Origin: Burkholderiales bacterium JOSHI_001
GTDB taxonomy: Bacteria > Pseudomonadota > Gammaproteobacteria > Burkholderiales > Burkholderiaceae_C
DNA length: 64,000 nucleotides
Direction: 5' to 3'
Assembly: GCA_000244995.1 (NCBI GenBank)
Contig: CM001438.1
Coordinates: forward strand, 1,108,921 to 1,172,920
The position numbers were made by a program, and so were the translations under genes. Shown here in pieces: positions 16,634 through 23,808 of the stretch (position 1 is the stretch's first letter; each line of letters starts with the position of its first letter). Under the pieces are notes generated by a model, which was given only the letters and a program-made list of their open reading frames with translations, had not been told where the DNA came from and made no database searches.

Positions 16634-17779
16634 TCAATCCGCGGAATGCGCCAGCGCAGGTGCCAGATCACGGCGCAGGCGGGCCGCCGCACCGAGTGCG
16701 CCTTCCAGGTAACCGCCGCCCTGGCGCGCGGTTTCACTGCCGCCAAACCACAGCTTGTGCTGCCACTGGGCGCCCTGCAGGGCCGCGTCGCCGTAGGACG
16801 GGTGGCCGCCGCGGCCGTCTTCGGCGCGGTCGGCGGCGCTGCAGGTGAAGGGCTCGTCCGCCCAGTCCTGCACCGTCGCTTGTTGCGGCTGGGCCGCGGC
16901 GCCCCAGAGCATGGCCACCTGGCTGTCCAGCAGCACCGGCAGGCTGCGCGCAAAGGGCGCGCGTTGCGACGCGGGCAAGGCGATGAAGCCGGCCAGCGCG
17001 GGCGTGTCGGCGCTGCCCGCGTCCCAGCTTTCCGCCAGCACGGCCTGCGGGTGCGTCACCCAGGCATTGCCGGCCTGGCCTTGCTGGTGCCACGCGGCTT
17101 GCGCGCAGGGCAGGGCGGCCTTGGCGGCGCTGGCCATCCAGGTGGGCGTGTCGGCCATCGCGGCCTGCAGTTCGGCCGGCAATTCGGGTTCGAAGCGGAT
17201 CAGTTCCAGCGCCAGGCGTGGTGGCAGCGCCAGCACCACGCGCCGGGCCCTTTGCAGCAGGGCGGGTTGGCTGCCACCGCCGAAATGCAGCTCGACGTGA
17301 TCGCCACGGTCCACCAGCCGCCGCAAGGCGCGGCCGGTGTGCAGGCGCGCGCCCGGCAGCCGCTTGGCCAGCGCGTCGGTCAACGCGCCCATGCCGCCCG
17401 CCAGGCGGCGCGCGCCGCCGTGCAAGGCGCCGGGCTGCGGGGCGCAGTTCTCGTCGGGCCGGCCCAGCGCCGGGTTGAAGGCCACGCCACGTGGCGGCTG
17501 GCCGGCATCGTCCAGCAGCCACACCCGGCCGTCGTCGGCTTGCGCCACGGACGGCAGGCCCAGGTCGTCGATCAGGCGCGTGATCGACGGCTGCGTGGCC
17601 GGCCAGTACCAGGTGGGGCCCAGGTCGATGGACAGGCCCGTGTCATGCGGCGTGCCCAGCACCCGCCCACCCAGGCGCGGCCGGGCTTCGAACAGGGCCC
17701 AGTCCAGGCCGCGCGCGTGCAGGCTGTGCGCCAGGGCCAGGCCGCACAGGCCACCGCCGATGAGGGCCACGTCCAGCAT
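16634..17779 (-). CDS. FAD-dependent amine-oxidase-like flavoprotein in the nifB operon
   Basis: The 381-residue protein has an N-terminal FAD-binding motif LIGGGLCGLALAHSLHARG (residues 6-24), the RxGGR motif (RLGGRVLG, about 35-42), GLSIDLGPTWYWPATQP, and the C-terminal FAD closure LWFGGSETARQGGGYLEGAL typical of flavin amine oxidases. There is no signal peptide or membrane anchor. It lies next to a [2Fe-2S] ferredoxin gene (28-base gap), so it may exchange electrons with it, perhaps feeding or scavenging around nitrogenase (inference). Substrate unknown. Confidence 0.85.
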   Translation of the reverse strand: MLDVALIGGGLCGLALAHSLHARGLDWALFEARPRLGGRVLGTPHDTGLSIDLGPTWYWPATQPSITRLIDDLGLPSVAQADDGRVWLLDDAGQPPRGVAFNPALGRPDENCAPQPGALHGGARRLAGGMGALTDALAKRLPGARLHTGRALRRLVDRGDHVELHFGGGSQPALLQRARRVVLALPPRLALELIRFEPELPAELQAAMADTPTWMASAAKAALPCAQAAWHQQGQAGNAWVTHPQAVLAESWDAGSADTPALAGFIALPASQRAPFARSLPVLLDSQVAMLWGAAAQPQQATVQDWADEPFTCSAADRAEDGRGGHPSYGDAALQGAQWQHKLWFGGSETARQGGGYLEGALGAAARLRRDLAPALAHSAD

Positions 17780-17806
17780 GTCAGCCAGCCTTTGCGCGGG
17801 CGGGCC

Positions 17807-18112
17807 TCAGAAGCCCGACAGAGCGCCCAGCAGTTCCACCGTCACCGGCTCGGTGCCCAGCTTCACCTGGCAGGCCAGGCGCGACTTGCTGCTGACACCG
17901 ATGATGGTGTCCAGCTTGGCGTTCTCGGCCGGCGTCATGCGGCTGATGCCCTTGCGGCCTTCGGTGACGAACACATGGCAGGCGCCGCAGCTGGCTTCGC
18001 CGCCGCACTTGGACACGAGCTTTTCGCCCGCGGCAATGATGGCGGCCAGCAGGCTGCTGCCGGCTTCGGCTTCGAACACGGTGCCCGAGGGCTGGATGGT
18101 GAGCGTGGTCAT
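17807..18112 (-). CDS. [2Fe-2S] plant/adrenodoxin-type ferredoxin
   Basis: The 101-residue ferredoxin has ligands Cys36, Cys42, Cys45 and Cys81 in KCGGEASCGACHVFV and SRLACQVKL. The Cx5CxxC...C spacing and the acidic MTPAENAKLDTIIGV loop are of the adrenodoxin/Isc-Fdx type rather than the FeSII type. It sits between the SIR2-like and flavoprotein genes. Possible roles are electron supply to the flavoprotein, to NifS/IscA-type cluster assembly, or to nitrogenase; sequence alone does not decide. Confidence 0.9.
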   Translation of the reverse strand: MTTLTIQPSGTVFEAEAGSSLLAAIIAAGEKLVSKCGGEASCGACHVFVTEGRKGISRMTPAENAKLDTIIGVSSKSRLACQVKLGTEPVTVELLGALSGF

Positions 18113-18151
18113 GGTGTCTCTTGGCAGGTTTGTGGGGACGACGGGGAAGGG

Positions 18152-19006
18152 TCAGGGCTCGATGGACGCCGCCAGCGCGGCGCCGGCCATCAGTTGCGCG
18201 GCCACTTCAACCAAGGGCAGCGCAATGCGGGTGATGTTCATTTCTTCGAGGAAGCGCGCTTCCATGCGCGTGGGCTCATCGGGCAGCACCGCGAAGTGCG
18301 GGCCGCCGCTGCGCTTGGCGATCTGGCGCGCGAAGGCACGCGGCAGCTGGTCGTTGAAGCGGCAGCCCAGGAAGACGAAGCCCAGCGTGCTGCGGCGCTG
18401 CTGCACCAGGGCCGGAATCGGGGTCTGGATGTCGATCTCGGTGAGCACTTCCACGAAGTCGGAGTCCGACACCAGGTAGTTGCCCGCGGGCGCGTGCGCA
18501 CCCCAGGGCTTGTACAGGATGGTGGTGGTGGACTGCGCGTCGGGGCAGGGCGCGCCGGCCGGGTCGTACCAGCCGATCCAGGTGCCGAAGTGTTCGCTCT
18601 GGCTCAGGCCTTGGGCCTCGGACCAGTCGGTGCGGCCGGCGAGCGCAGCGCGCAGGGTGTCGTCGTACCAGGTGTCCACGATCACCGGCGCGGGCAGCGC
18701 GGCCAGCCAGCGGTGCAGCGCGCTGGGCTCGGCGCCCTTGGCGAAAGCCTCGTTCATCGCGCCCACCAAGGTCTTGCGGTGCTTGAAGTTCTCGATGAAC
18801 TGCGCCGCGGCGGTCAGGCGGTTCTTGATCTTGCCCGGCACCGACACCTTGGCGGTCAGCACCGCGGCCAGCGCGGGCGGATCGGCCGGCGGCGTGGCGC
18901 CGGCGCACAGCGCCAGCATGCCCGGGCCCAGGTAGGGTGCCAGCGTGCCGGCGGCCAGGCCTTCGGCCACGGCGGCGGGGAATTGGGCAACGGTGGTGAA
19001 GGTCAT
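18152..19006 (-). CDS. SIR2-like domain protein in the nifB operon
   Basis: The 284-residue protein resembles the SIR2_2-type Rossmann domain. The N-terminal nucleotide loop reads TLAPYLGPGMLAL (GPG where sirtuins have GAG), VIVDTWYDD sits where others have an NYD-type motif, and STLGFVFLGCRFNDQLPRAF matches the FLGxxxxD block. The zinc-binding cysteines of deacetylase sirtuins are absent. Proteins with this domain hydrolyse NAD in defence systems, but here the gene is inside a nif operon beside an ADP-ribosylation system that also uses NAD. The ATG at 19006 follows a GAGACCTGCC stretch; a longer open frame upstream only overlaps the DegT gene. Confidence 0.75.
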   Translation of the reverse strand: MTFTTVAQFPAAVAEGLAAGTLAPYLGPGMLALCAGATPPADPPALAAVLTAKVSVPGKIKNRLTAAAQFIENFKHRKTLVGAMNEAFAKGAEPSALHRWLAALPAPVIVDTWYDDTLRAALAGRTDWSEAQGLSQSEHFGTWIGWYDPAGAPCPDAQSTTTILYKPWGAHAPAGNYLVSDSDFVEVLTEIDIQTPIPALVQQRRSTLGFVFLGCRFNDQLPRAFARQIAKRSGGPHFAVLPDEPTRMEARFLEEMNITRIALPLVEVAAQLMAGAALAASIEP

Positions 19007-19035
19007 GGCAGGTCTCGGTTCGGGGGAGTCAGGGT

Positions 19036-20217
19036 TCAGTAGATGGCGGCGCCGGCGCCCACGTTCACGGAAGAATCCTTCAGCGTCTTGACGATGAACT
19101 TCACGTGGTCGGCGTTCAGGTGGCCGTGCAGGGGCAGGGCCAGCGCACGGTCGGCAATGCGTTCGGCCAGCGGGAACTGGCCGCGCTGCCAACCCAGCTG
19201 GCGGTAGTGGAACTGCTGGTGCAGCGGCTGGCAGTACAGCGCGCACTCGATCAGTTCCTGGGCCAGGTCCTCGACGATCTGGTCGCAGGCGCTGGCGGTG
19301 AAGCGCTTGCCCAGGTGCACCACGTACAGCATCCAGTGCACCTCGTCCACGTCGGGCGCGATGTAGGGTGGCTTGATGCCTTCGAAGCTGAGCATCTCGT
19401 CCAGGTAGTTCTTCGCCACCTGCTGGCGCCGCGCCAGGATGTCGTCGATGCGGGCCAGTTGCCCGGCGCCGAGCGCGGCGGTGAGTTCGCTCATGCCGGC
19501 CTGCAGCGGCACGCGCGAGCCCACGCTCACGCTGCGGCGGTCGGCCAGTTCGCGCTGGCGCAGGTAGCGGGCTTCGGCGGCCAGCTTCTCGTCGTCGGTC
19601 ACCAGCATGCCGCCTTCGCCGCAGCACAGCGTGCTGGGCTGCGAGAAGTCGAACACCGACACATCGCCGAAGCTGCCGACCCTGCGGCCCTGGTAGCGCG
19701 AACCCAGGGCTTCGGTGGAATCTTCGATCAGCGCCACGCCGTGCTGCTGCGCCAGCAGGTGGAATTCAGCCCAGGCCGCCGGGTGGCCGTTCACATTGCC
19801 AACGAGGATGGCCTTGGTGGCCGGCGTGATCTGCGCCGCGGCGCGCACCGGGTCCAGGCAGCCGCTCCAGTAGTTGATGTCGGCCAGCTTCAGCGTGGCG
19901 CCCAGCAGCGTGACCGCGTGCGCCACCTGGTGCCAGCTGTTGGGCGAGGCGATCACCTCGTCGCCCGGGCCGATGCCCAGCGCCCGCAAGGCGATCCAGG
20001 TGCCGAGCGTGCCGCTGGCCACGGCCACCGCGTGCGCACGGCCCAGCCAGGCCGCGAAGCGCTGCTCGAAGGCCGCCACCATGGGCCCGGCCGACAGGCG
20101 CGGCTGCTGCAAGGCGGCGGCCACGAGTTGCTGTTCCACGTCCCCCAGGTCGGGCTCGGACAGCCGCAGGGCTTCGTCGAAGCCTTCGTCGTCCTGGGTT
20201 TGCGGCACAGCGCTCAT
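19036..20217 (-). CDS. DegT/DnrJ/EryC1-family protein lacking the PLP lysine
   Basis: The 393-residue protein has the fold of DegT sugar aminotransferases: VASGTLGTWIALRALGIGPG (67-86), IEDSTEALGSRYQGRRVGSFGD (with Asp166), and VFDFSQPSTLCCGEGGMLV. In active members the last block is FSFxxxKxxxxGEGG; aligned here, the Schiff-base lysine is Ser195, and two cysteines (198, 199) follow. The codon is clearly AGC. The protein therefore cannot form the usual internal aldimine. It may bind PLP non-covalently, bind another ligand or metal, or be structural. It sits 29 bases before the SIR2-like gene in the nifB operon. Confidence 0.85.
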   Translation of the reverse strand: MSAVPQTQDDEGFDEALRLSEPDLGDVEQQLVAAALQQPRLSAGPMVAAFEQRFAAWLGRAHAVAVASGTLGTWIALRALGIGPGDEVIASPNSWHQVAHAVTLLGATLKLADINYWSGCLDPVRAAAQITPATKAILVGNVNGHPAAWAEFHLLAQQHGVALIEDSTEALGSRYQGRRVGSFGDVSVFDFSQPSTLCCGEGGMLVTDDEKLAAEARYLRQRELADRRSVSVGSRVPLQAGMSELTAALGAGQLARIDDILARRQQVAKNYLDEMLSFEGIKPPYIAPDVDEVHWMLYVVHLGKRFTASACDQIVEDLAQELIECALYCQPLHQQFHYRQLGWQRGQFPLAERIADRALALPLHGHLNADHVKFIVKTLKDSSVNVGAGAAIY

Positions 20218-20228
20218 CGTGGCGTCTC

Positions 20229-20498
20229 TCAGGCGCGGTCGGCGATGAACAGGCCGGCCACGTGCGACAGGTCGCTGGTCACCTGCCAGCAATGGCCGTC
20301 GCTGGCGCCCAGGTACAGGGAACGCCGTGTGCCCTGGGCGGCGGGGGTCTCGTCGCGCATGTCCAGCGCGTCCACCACCACCACGCGCAGCGGGGCGAAC
20401 TGGGTGCGCAGCGCGGCAGCGGCTTCGCGCACCGTGGGGGCGGCTTCGGCCGTGGCCAGGGCCTGCTGCAGGCCGGAGGTGTCGATGGTGCCCATCAT
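20229..20498 (-). CDS. Small nif-operon hypothetical protein (89 residues)
   Basis: Not recognised. The first part is a helix (SGLQQALATAEAAPTVREAAAALRTQ); then beta strands (LRVVVVDALDMRDE; RRSLYLGASDGHCWQVTSD) end with HVAGLFIADRA. No cysteine motif or signal peptide is present. The start codon at 20498 overlaps the nifT stop (ATGA), so it is translationally coupled to nifT. Likely a nitrogen-fixation accessory by position only. Confidence 0.72.
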   Translation of the reverse strand: MMGTIDTSGLQQALATAEAAPTVREAAAALRTQFAPLRVVVVDALDMRDETPAAQGTRRSLYLGASDGHCWQVTSDLSHVAGLFIADRA

Positions 20499-20710
20499 TC
20501 GGCCTCGGCAAGCTTCTTGGCTTCCACCGTGATCGGCAGCGTGGTGCCTTCCGCCATCTCGGGCAGGGCCAGGGTCCAGCCATTGGCCAACGTGACGTTG
20601 CCGCCCCACAGGCCCGGCTTTTCCTGGCTGACCACCGGTTCTTCCAGGTCCTTCTTCGGCACGTAGACCGACAGCACGCCCGCCGCGTTGCGGCGCATCA
20701 TCACTTTCAT
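20495..20710 (-). CDS. nifT: NifT/FixU-family protein
   Basis: The 71-residue protein matches NifT: MKVMMRRNAAGVLSVYVPKK at the start, then DLEEPVV, LWGGNVTLANGW and PITVEAKKLAEAE. NifT is a small beta-rich protein found in most nif clusters. Its loss often has little phenotype, and its biochemical role is not settled. In many diazotrophs it follows nifK; here it lies in the nifB operon, 16 bases after nifS. The ATG at 20710 gives the family length. Confidence 0.9.
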   Translation of the reverse strand: MKVMMRRNAAGVLSVYVPKKDLEEPVVSQEKPGLWGGNVTLANGWTLALPEMAEGTTLPITVEAKKLAEAE

Positions 20711-20726
20711 GGGGTTCTCCAGGGGG

Positions 20727-21905
20727 TCATGCGGGGGCGGGCTCGGGCTCGCGGAGGTCTTGCAACAGCGGAGCCAGCGCGCGCTGGGCGGCGGCGATGG
20801 CGAAATCGATCTCGGCCTGCGTGGTGCCGCGGCCCAGCGAGAAGCGCACGCCGGCGCGCGCCTGCTTTGCCGTGAATCCCATGGCCAGCAGCACATGCGA
20901 CGGCTGGGTGCCACCGGCCGAACAGGCGGCGCCGGAAGAGGCCAGCACGCCGGCCTTTTCCAGCCGGGTGAGCGCCACGTCGGCGTCCAGTTCGGCGAAG
21001 CGCACGCACACGGTGTTGGGCAGGCGCGGGGCGTCGGCGCTGATCAGCACGGTGTCGGGCAACGCGACGCGCAGGCCGTCTTCCAGGCGCACGCGCAGTG
21101 CGGCCAGGCGCACGATGTCGTCCGCCTGGGTGGCGGCCACGGCGTCACACGCCGCGGCGAAGCCAGCGATGCCGGGCAGGTTCTCCGTGCCGCCGCGGCG
21201 GCCGCGTTCCTGCCGGCCGCTGATCAGCGCGGGCAGGGTGATGCCCTTTTTCACCAGCAGCGCGCCCACGCCCTTGGGGCCGCCGATCTTGTGCGCCGAC
21301 AGGCTCATCAGGTCGGCGCCGCTGGCGGCAAAGGGCAGCGGTGCCTTGCCCAGGCGCTGGGTGGCGTCCACGTGCAGCCAGGCGCCCGCGGCGTGAGCCA
21401 GTTCGGCGATGTCGTCCACCGGCATCAGCACGCCGGTTTCGTTGTTGGCGCCCATCACGCTGAGCAGGGCCACGTCCTCGCGCAGCAGGCTGCGCAAGGC
21501 GGCCAGGTCCAGCCGGCCTTGCGCATCCACCGGCACCCGATCCACCGGGATGCCCTGGCCGCGCAGGCGCTCACCCAGGGCCAGCAGGCCGGGGTGTTCC
21601 ACCGCCGACATCAGCACCCGGCGCCGCAGGCTGCCTTCGCGCGCGGCCAGCGCACCCAGCACCGCCATGTGGTTGGCTTCGGTGGCGCCGCTGGTGAACA
21701 CCAGTTCGGCCGCCTGGGCGCCGGCGAAGGCTGCCACGCGGGCCCGGGCGTCGGCCAGCACGCGCCGCGCGGCCTGGCCGGGCGCGTGGGTGGACGAGGG
21801 GTTGGCCCAGGCGTGCTGCAGCACGTCCAGCATCTCGTCCAGCGCGCGCGGGCAGACCGGCGTGGTGGCGTTGTGGTCCAGGTAGACGGGCGCCGCGGTG
21901 TTCAC
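20727..21905 (-). CDS. nifS: NifS-type cysteine desulfurase
   Basis: The 392-residue PLP enzyme releases sulfur from cysteine for nitrogenase Fe-S clusters. It shows YLDHNATTPV at the start, His104 (SAVEHPG), the PLP lysine Lys206 (SLSAHKIGGPKG) and the persulfide cysteine Cys328 (LASSGAACSAGG), all of the NifS/IscS group. The chosen start is GTG at 21905 because it begins right at the conserved N-terminus and overlaps the preceding stop codon (GTGA). No nifU is in the window; the neighbouring IscA-type protein may be the local scaffold or carrier (inference). Confidence 0.93.
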   Translation of the reverse strand: MNTAAPVYLDHNATTPVCPRALDEMLDVLQHAWANPSSTHAPGQAARRVLADARARVAAFAGAQAAELVFTSGATEANHMAVLGALAAREGSLRRRVLMSAVEHPGLLALGERLRGQGIPVDRVPVDAQGRLDLAALRSLLREDVALLSVMGANNETGVLMPVDDIAELAHAAGAWLHVDATQRLGKAPLPFAASGADLMSLSAHKIGGPKGVGALLVKKGITLPALISGRQERGRRGGTENLPGIAGFAAACDAVAATQADDIVRLAALRVRLEDGLRVALPDTVLISADAPRLPNTVCVRFAELDADVALTRLEKAGVLASSGAACSAGGTQPSHVLLAMGFTAKQARAGVRFSLGRGTTQAEIDFAIAAAQRALAPLLQDLREPEPAPA

Positions 21906-22282
21906 AGCCAGTACTCCCGTTCGGGGTCGGCGCACAGCCGCTGCAGCGCCTGCGCCAGCGGCATGGCCTCTGTCCTGCACACCCAGCCGGCCTTGGCGTG
22001 GTCGCGGGCGTGCAGCAGCCAGGTGCCGTCACCGGTGGGCAGCAGCCAGGCGATGTCGATCTCGCCGCCATCGGGCGCCACGCTGCGGCTGCAGTTGGGG
22101 CTGACCACCTTCCAGCCGGCGCCCAGGGCTTCCACCCGCGGGTGCACGTACTTGTAGCGGGCGCGTTCGCGCAGGGCACGCTCGATGCGGCGGCGGTCCA
22201 GCGCCACCACCGTGCCGGCTTCGCCCTGCGGGCCACCGGGGGGCGGCGGCACCTGGGGCTTGCGCACCCGCTTCGCGTTCAT
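21902..22282 (-). CDS. DUF3024-like hypothetical protein in the nif operon
   Basis: The 126-residue protein has RRRIERALRERARYKYVHPRVEALGAGW, SPNCSRSVAPDGGEIDIAWL and HAKAGWVCRTEAMPLAQALQRL, which resembles DUF3024 proteins of unknown function (family assigned from memory of its pattern). The N-terminus is basic and proline-rich. It overlaps the second NifZ-type gene at its start and nifS at its end by four bases each, so its expression is tightly coupled with cluster-assembly genes. The true role is unknown. Confidence 0.7.
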   Translation of the reverse strand: MNAKRVRKPQVPPPPGGPQGEAGTVVALDRRRIERALRERARYKYVHPRVEALGAGWKVVSPNCSRSVAPDGGEIDIAWLLPTGDGTWLLHARDHAKAGWVCRTEAMPLAQALQRLCADPEREYWL

Positions 22283-22623
22283 GACGCCATGTCCTCGGTG
22301 TCTTCGTCTTCCGCCAGCGGCGGCAGCGGCTCGGCCTGGGGCCAGATCTCGTGTTCCAGGCAGCCCAGCACCACATGGCCGAAGTCCACCATGTAGATCG
22401 GCTGGTTGCTTTCATCGTGGTGGCCCACGTTGGCGATTTCGCCCGGGCCGCCACGCGCCACCAGCAGCACGTCCGGTTCGGCATCCGGCAGGCTGCCGTC
22501 GTTGTAGAGGTGGCGCGTGGCCACCACCGGCAGGCCCCAGGGGTAGCGCGGCGCGCGCGTCTCGCGCAGGTCCGTCATGGCGGGCGACCCGGTGGGCGGG
22601 GTGGCTTGCATCGGGGTGTTCAT
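22279..22623 (-). CDS. Second NifZ-like protein
   Basis: The 114-residue protein aligns with NifZ over YNDGSLPDAEPDVLLVARGG, GEIANVGHHDESNQPIYMVDF and VVLGCLEHEI, the same three strands seen in the adjacent NifZ. It differs by a longer, proline-rich N-terminus and an acidic end (LAEDEDTEDMAS). Its ATG overlaps the stop of the upstream nifZ by one base (TGATG). NifZ helps form the second P-cluster of the MoFe protein; a paralogue could split or regulate that job (inference). Confidence 0.75.
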   Translation of the reverse strand: MNTPMQATPPTGSPAMTDLRETRAPRYPWGLPVVATRHLYNDGSLPDAEPDVLLVARGGPGEIANVGHHDESNQPIYMVDFGHVVLGCLEHEIWPQAEPLPPLAEDEDTEDMAS

Positions 22624-22958
22624 CAGCGCAGCTCCTGCAGTTGTTCGAACTTTTCGCCCAGCGCTGCCGTGACTTCGGGCGGCAGGTGGTCCAGCGTGCA
22701 CAGCTCCTTGGCGCGCATGCCCACGCGGTGGCCCGAGTCCACGAACTCCACCGCGTAGATGTAGAACTGCTGCAGGAAGGTGCCGATGCTGCGCACATAG
22801 CCCACGTCGCCGCGCTGCACCAGCACCTCGCCGATGTCCTTGCCGGTGTAGGTGCCGTCGTTTCGGATGACGCTGCGGCTGGCCACGCGCTCGCCCATCG
22901 CGAAGCGCGGCGGGTCGGCGATCTCGATCGCCGTGTCTTCGCGGCTGATGTCAGCCAT
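22623..22958 (-). CDS. nifZ: NifZ, P-cluster maturation protein
   Basis: The 111-residue protein has the NifZ core: RFAMGERVASRSVIRNDGTY, KDIGEVLVQRGDVGYVRSIG, FLQQFYIYAVEFVDSGHRVG and RAKELCTL. In Azotobacter NifZ acts as a chaperone in assembly of the P-cluster in one half of NifDK. It overlaps the lrv gene by eight bases and the second NifZ-like gene by one. Confidence 0.9.
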   Translation of the reverse strand: MADISREDTAIEIADPPRFAMGERVASRSVIRNDGTYTGKDIGEVLVQRGDVGYVRSIGTFLQQFYIYAVEFVDSGHRVGMRAKELCTLDHLPPEVTAALGEKFEQLQELR

Positions 22959-23790
22959 GGGGGGCCTCCGCTTCCTGGTTCTGGAACGCCGCAGCGACAG
23001 GGGCCAGGCGGGCCGCGGCCACCTCGCGCACTTCGGGCTCAAGGTCCTGCAGCAGGCGCGGCAGCAGGCCCGGGGCGGCACGCTGTGCCACGTGCCAGCG
23101 CACCAGCCAGTCGGGGTCGCCCACCAGGGCCGACAACAGCGCCGGCGGCAGGCGTTCGGCCACGATGCGGCGCACCTCGGCGTCGTTGTCCTGCACCAGG
23201 GTCCACAGCGCGGGCAAGGGCACCCGGCGCGCCACTTCGCAGCGCACCTGGCGGTCGGCGTCGTGCAGCATCAGGGTCAACAGGCCCACGCTCGCGCGGC
23301 GTGCGACGGTCTGGCGCACTTCGTAGTCGTTGTCGCGCAGCATGCCGGCCAGTTCGCCTGCTTCCAGGCGCTGCGCCACACGGATGCGCACCTCGCGGTG
23401 CGGGTCCTTCAGCAGGCGCTGCAGCAGCCGCTGCGGCACGCGCAGCGCCACCTGCAGGCGCACGGTCTCGTCGGGGTCGGCCAGCATGCCGCCCAGCTGG
23501 AACACGTCCACGTAACGCGCGGCGATGGCCCGCACCTCGAAGTACGGGTGGTCCAGGTGCAACGCCGCCAGGTGCCTGTGGCTGCGGAAGAAGCGGTCGA
23601 TGCGGCGCGCGTAGGCGTCCTGCATGCAGCTGCGGCCGGGTTCGCAGCCGCCTTCGGCGCGAAGCGCGGTGTGGGGGCAGCCGCTGCAGTCCAGTGCCGT
23701 GCCGCTCCAGTGCAGCGCGGGGATGTCGCCCGCCGGGGCCGGAGGGGCCGTGGGCGCTGAAGGGGGCAGGGTGGGCTCGGCCGGGTGCAT
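22951..23790 (-). CDS. LRV protein: [4Fe-4S] leucine-rich-repeat-variant protein
   Basis: The 279-residue protein has a cysteine cluster at the N-terminus (Cys35, Cys38, Cys49, Cys55: CSGCPHTALRAEGGC then SC) followed by about eight 24-residue helical repeats of the pattern DPDxxVRxxVAxRL (DDPDETVRLQVALRV-like, KDPHREVRIRVAQRL, RDNDYEVRQTVARRA, HDADRQVRCEVARRV, QDNDAEVRRIVAERL). This is the architecture of the Azotobacter LRV protein, whose structure shows a right-handed solenoid with an attached cluster. A role as scaffold or sensor in nitrogenase assembly is suspected but not established. It lies between nifZ and an unknown gene. Confidence 0.9.
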   Translation of the reverse strand: MHPAEPTLPPSAPTAPPAPAGDIPALHWSGTALDCSGCPHTALRAEGGCEPGRSCMQDAYARRIDRFFRSHRHLAALHLDHPYFEVRAIAARYVDVFQLGGMLADPDETVRLQVALRVPQRLLQRLLKDPHREVRIRVAQRLEAGELAGMLRDNDYEVRQTVARRASVGLLTLMLHDADRQVRCEVARRVPLPALWTLVQDNDAEVRRIVAERLPPALLSALVGDPDWLVRWHVAQRAAPGLLPRLLQDLEPEVREVAAARLAPVAAAFQNQEAEAPHG

Positions 23791-23808
23791 GGTGGGCCCT
23801 GTGGGGTC

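Noticed and set aside
16394-19042. 882-residue plus-strand open frame across the flavoprotein, ferredoxin and SIR2-like genes
   Set aside because: It is an antisense shadow: glycine, arginine and histidine rich, with no domain, while the minus strand encodes clear families.
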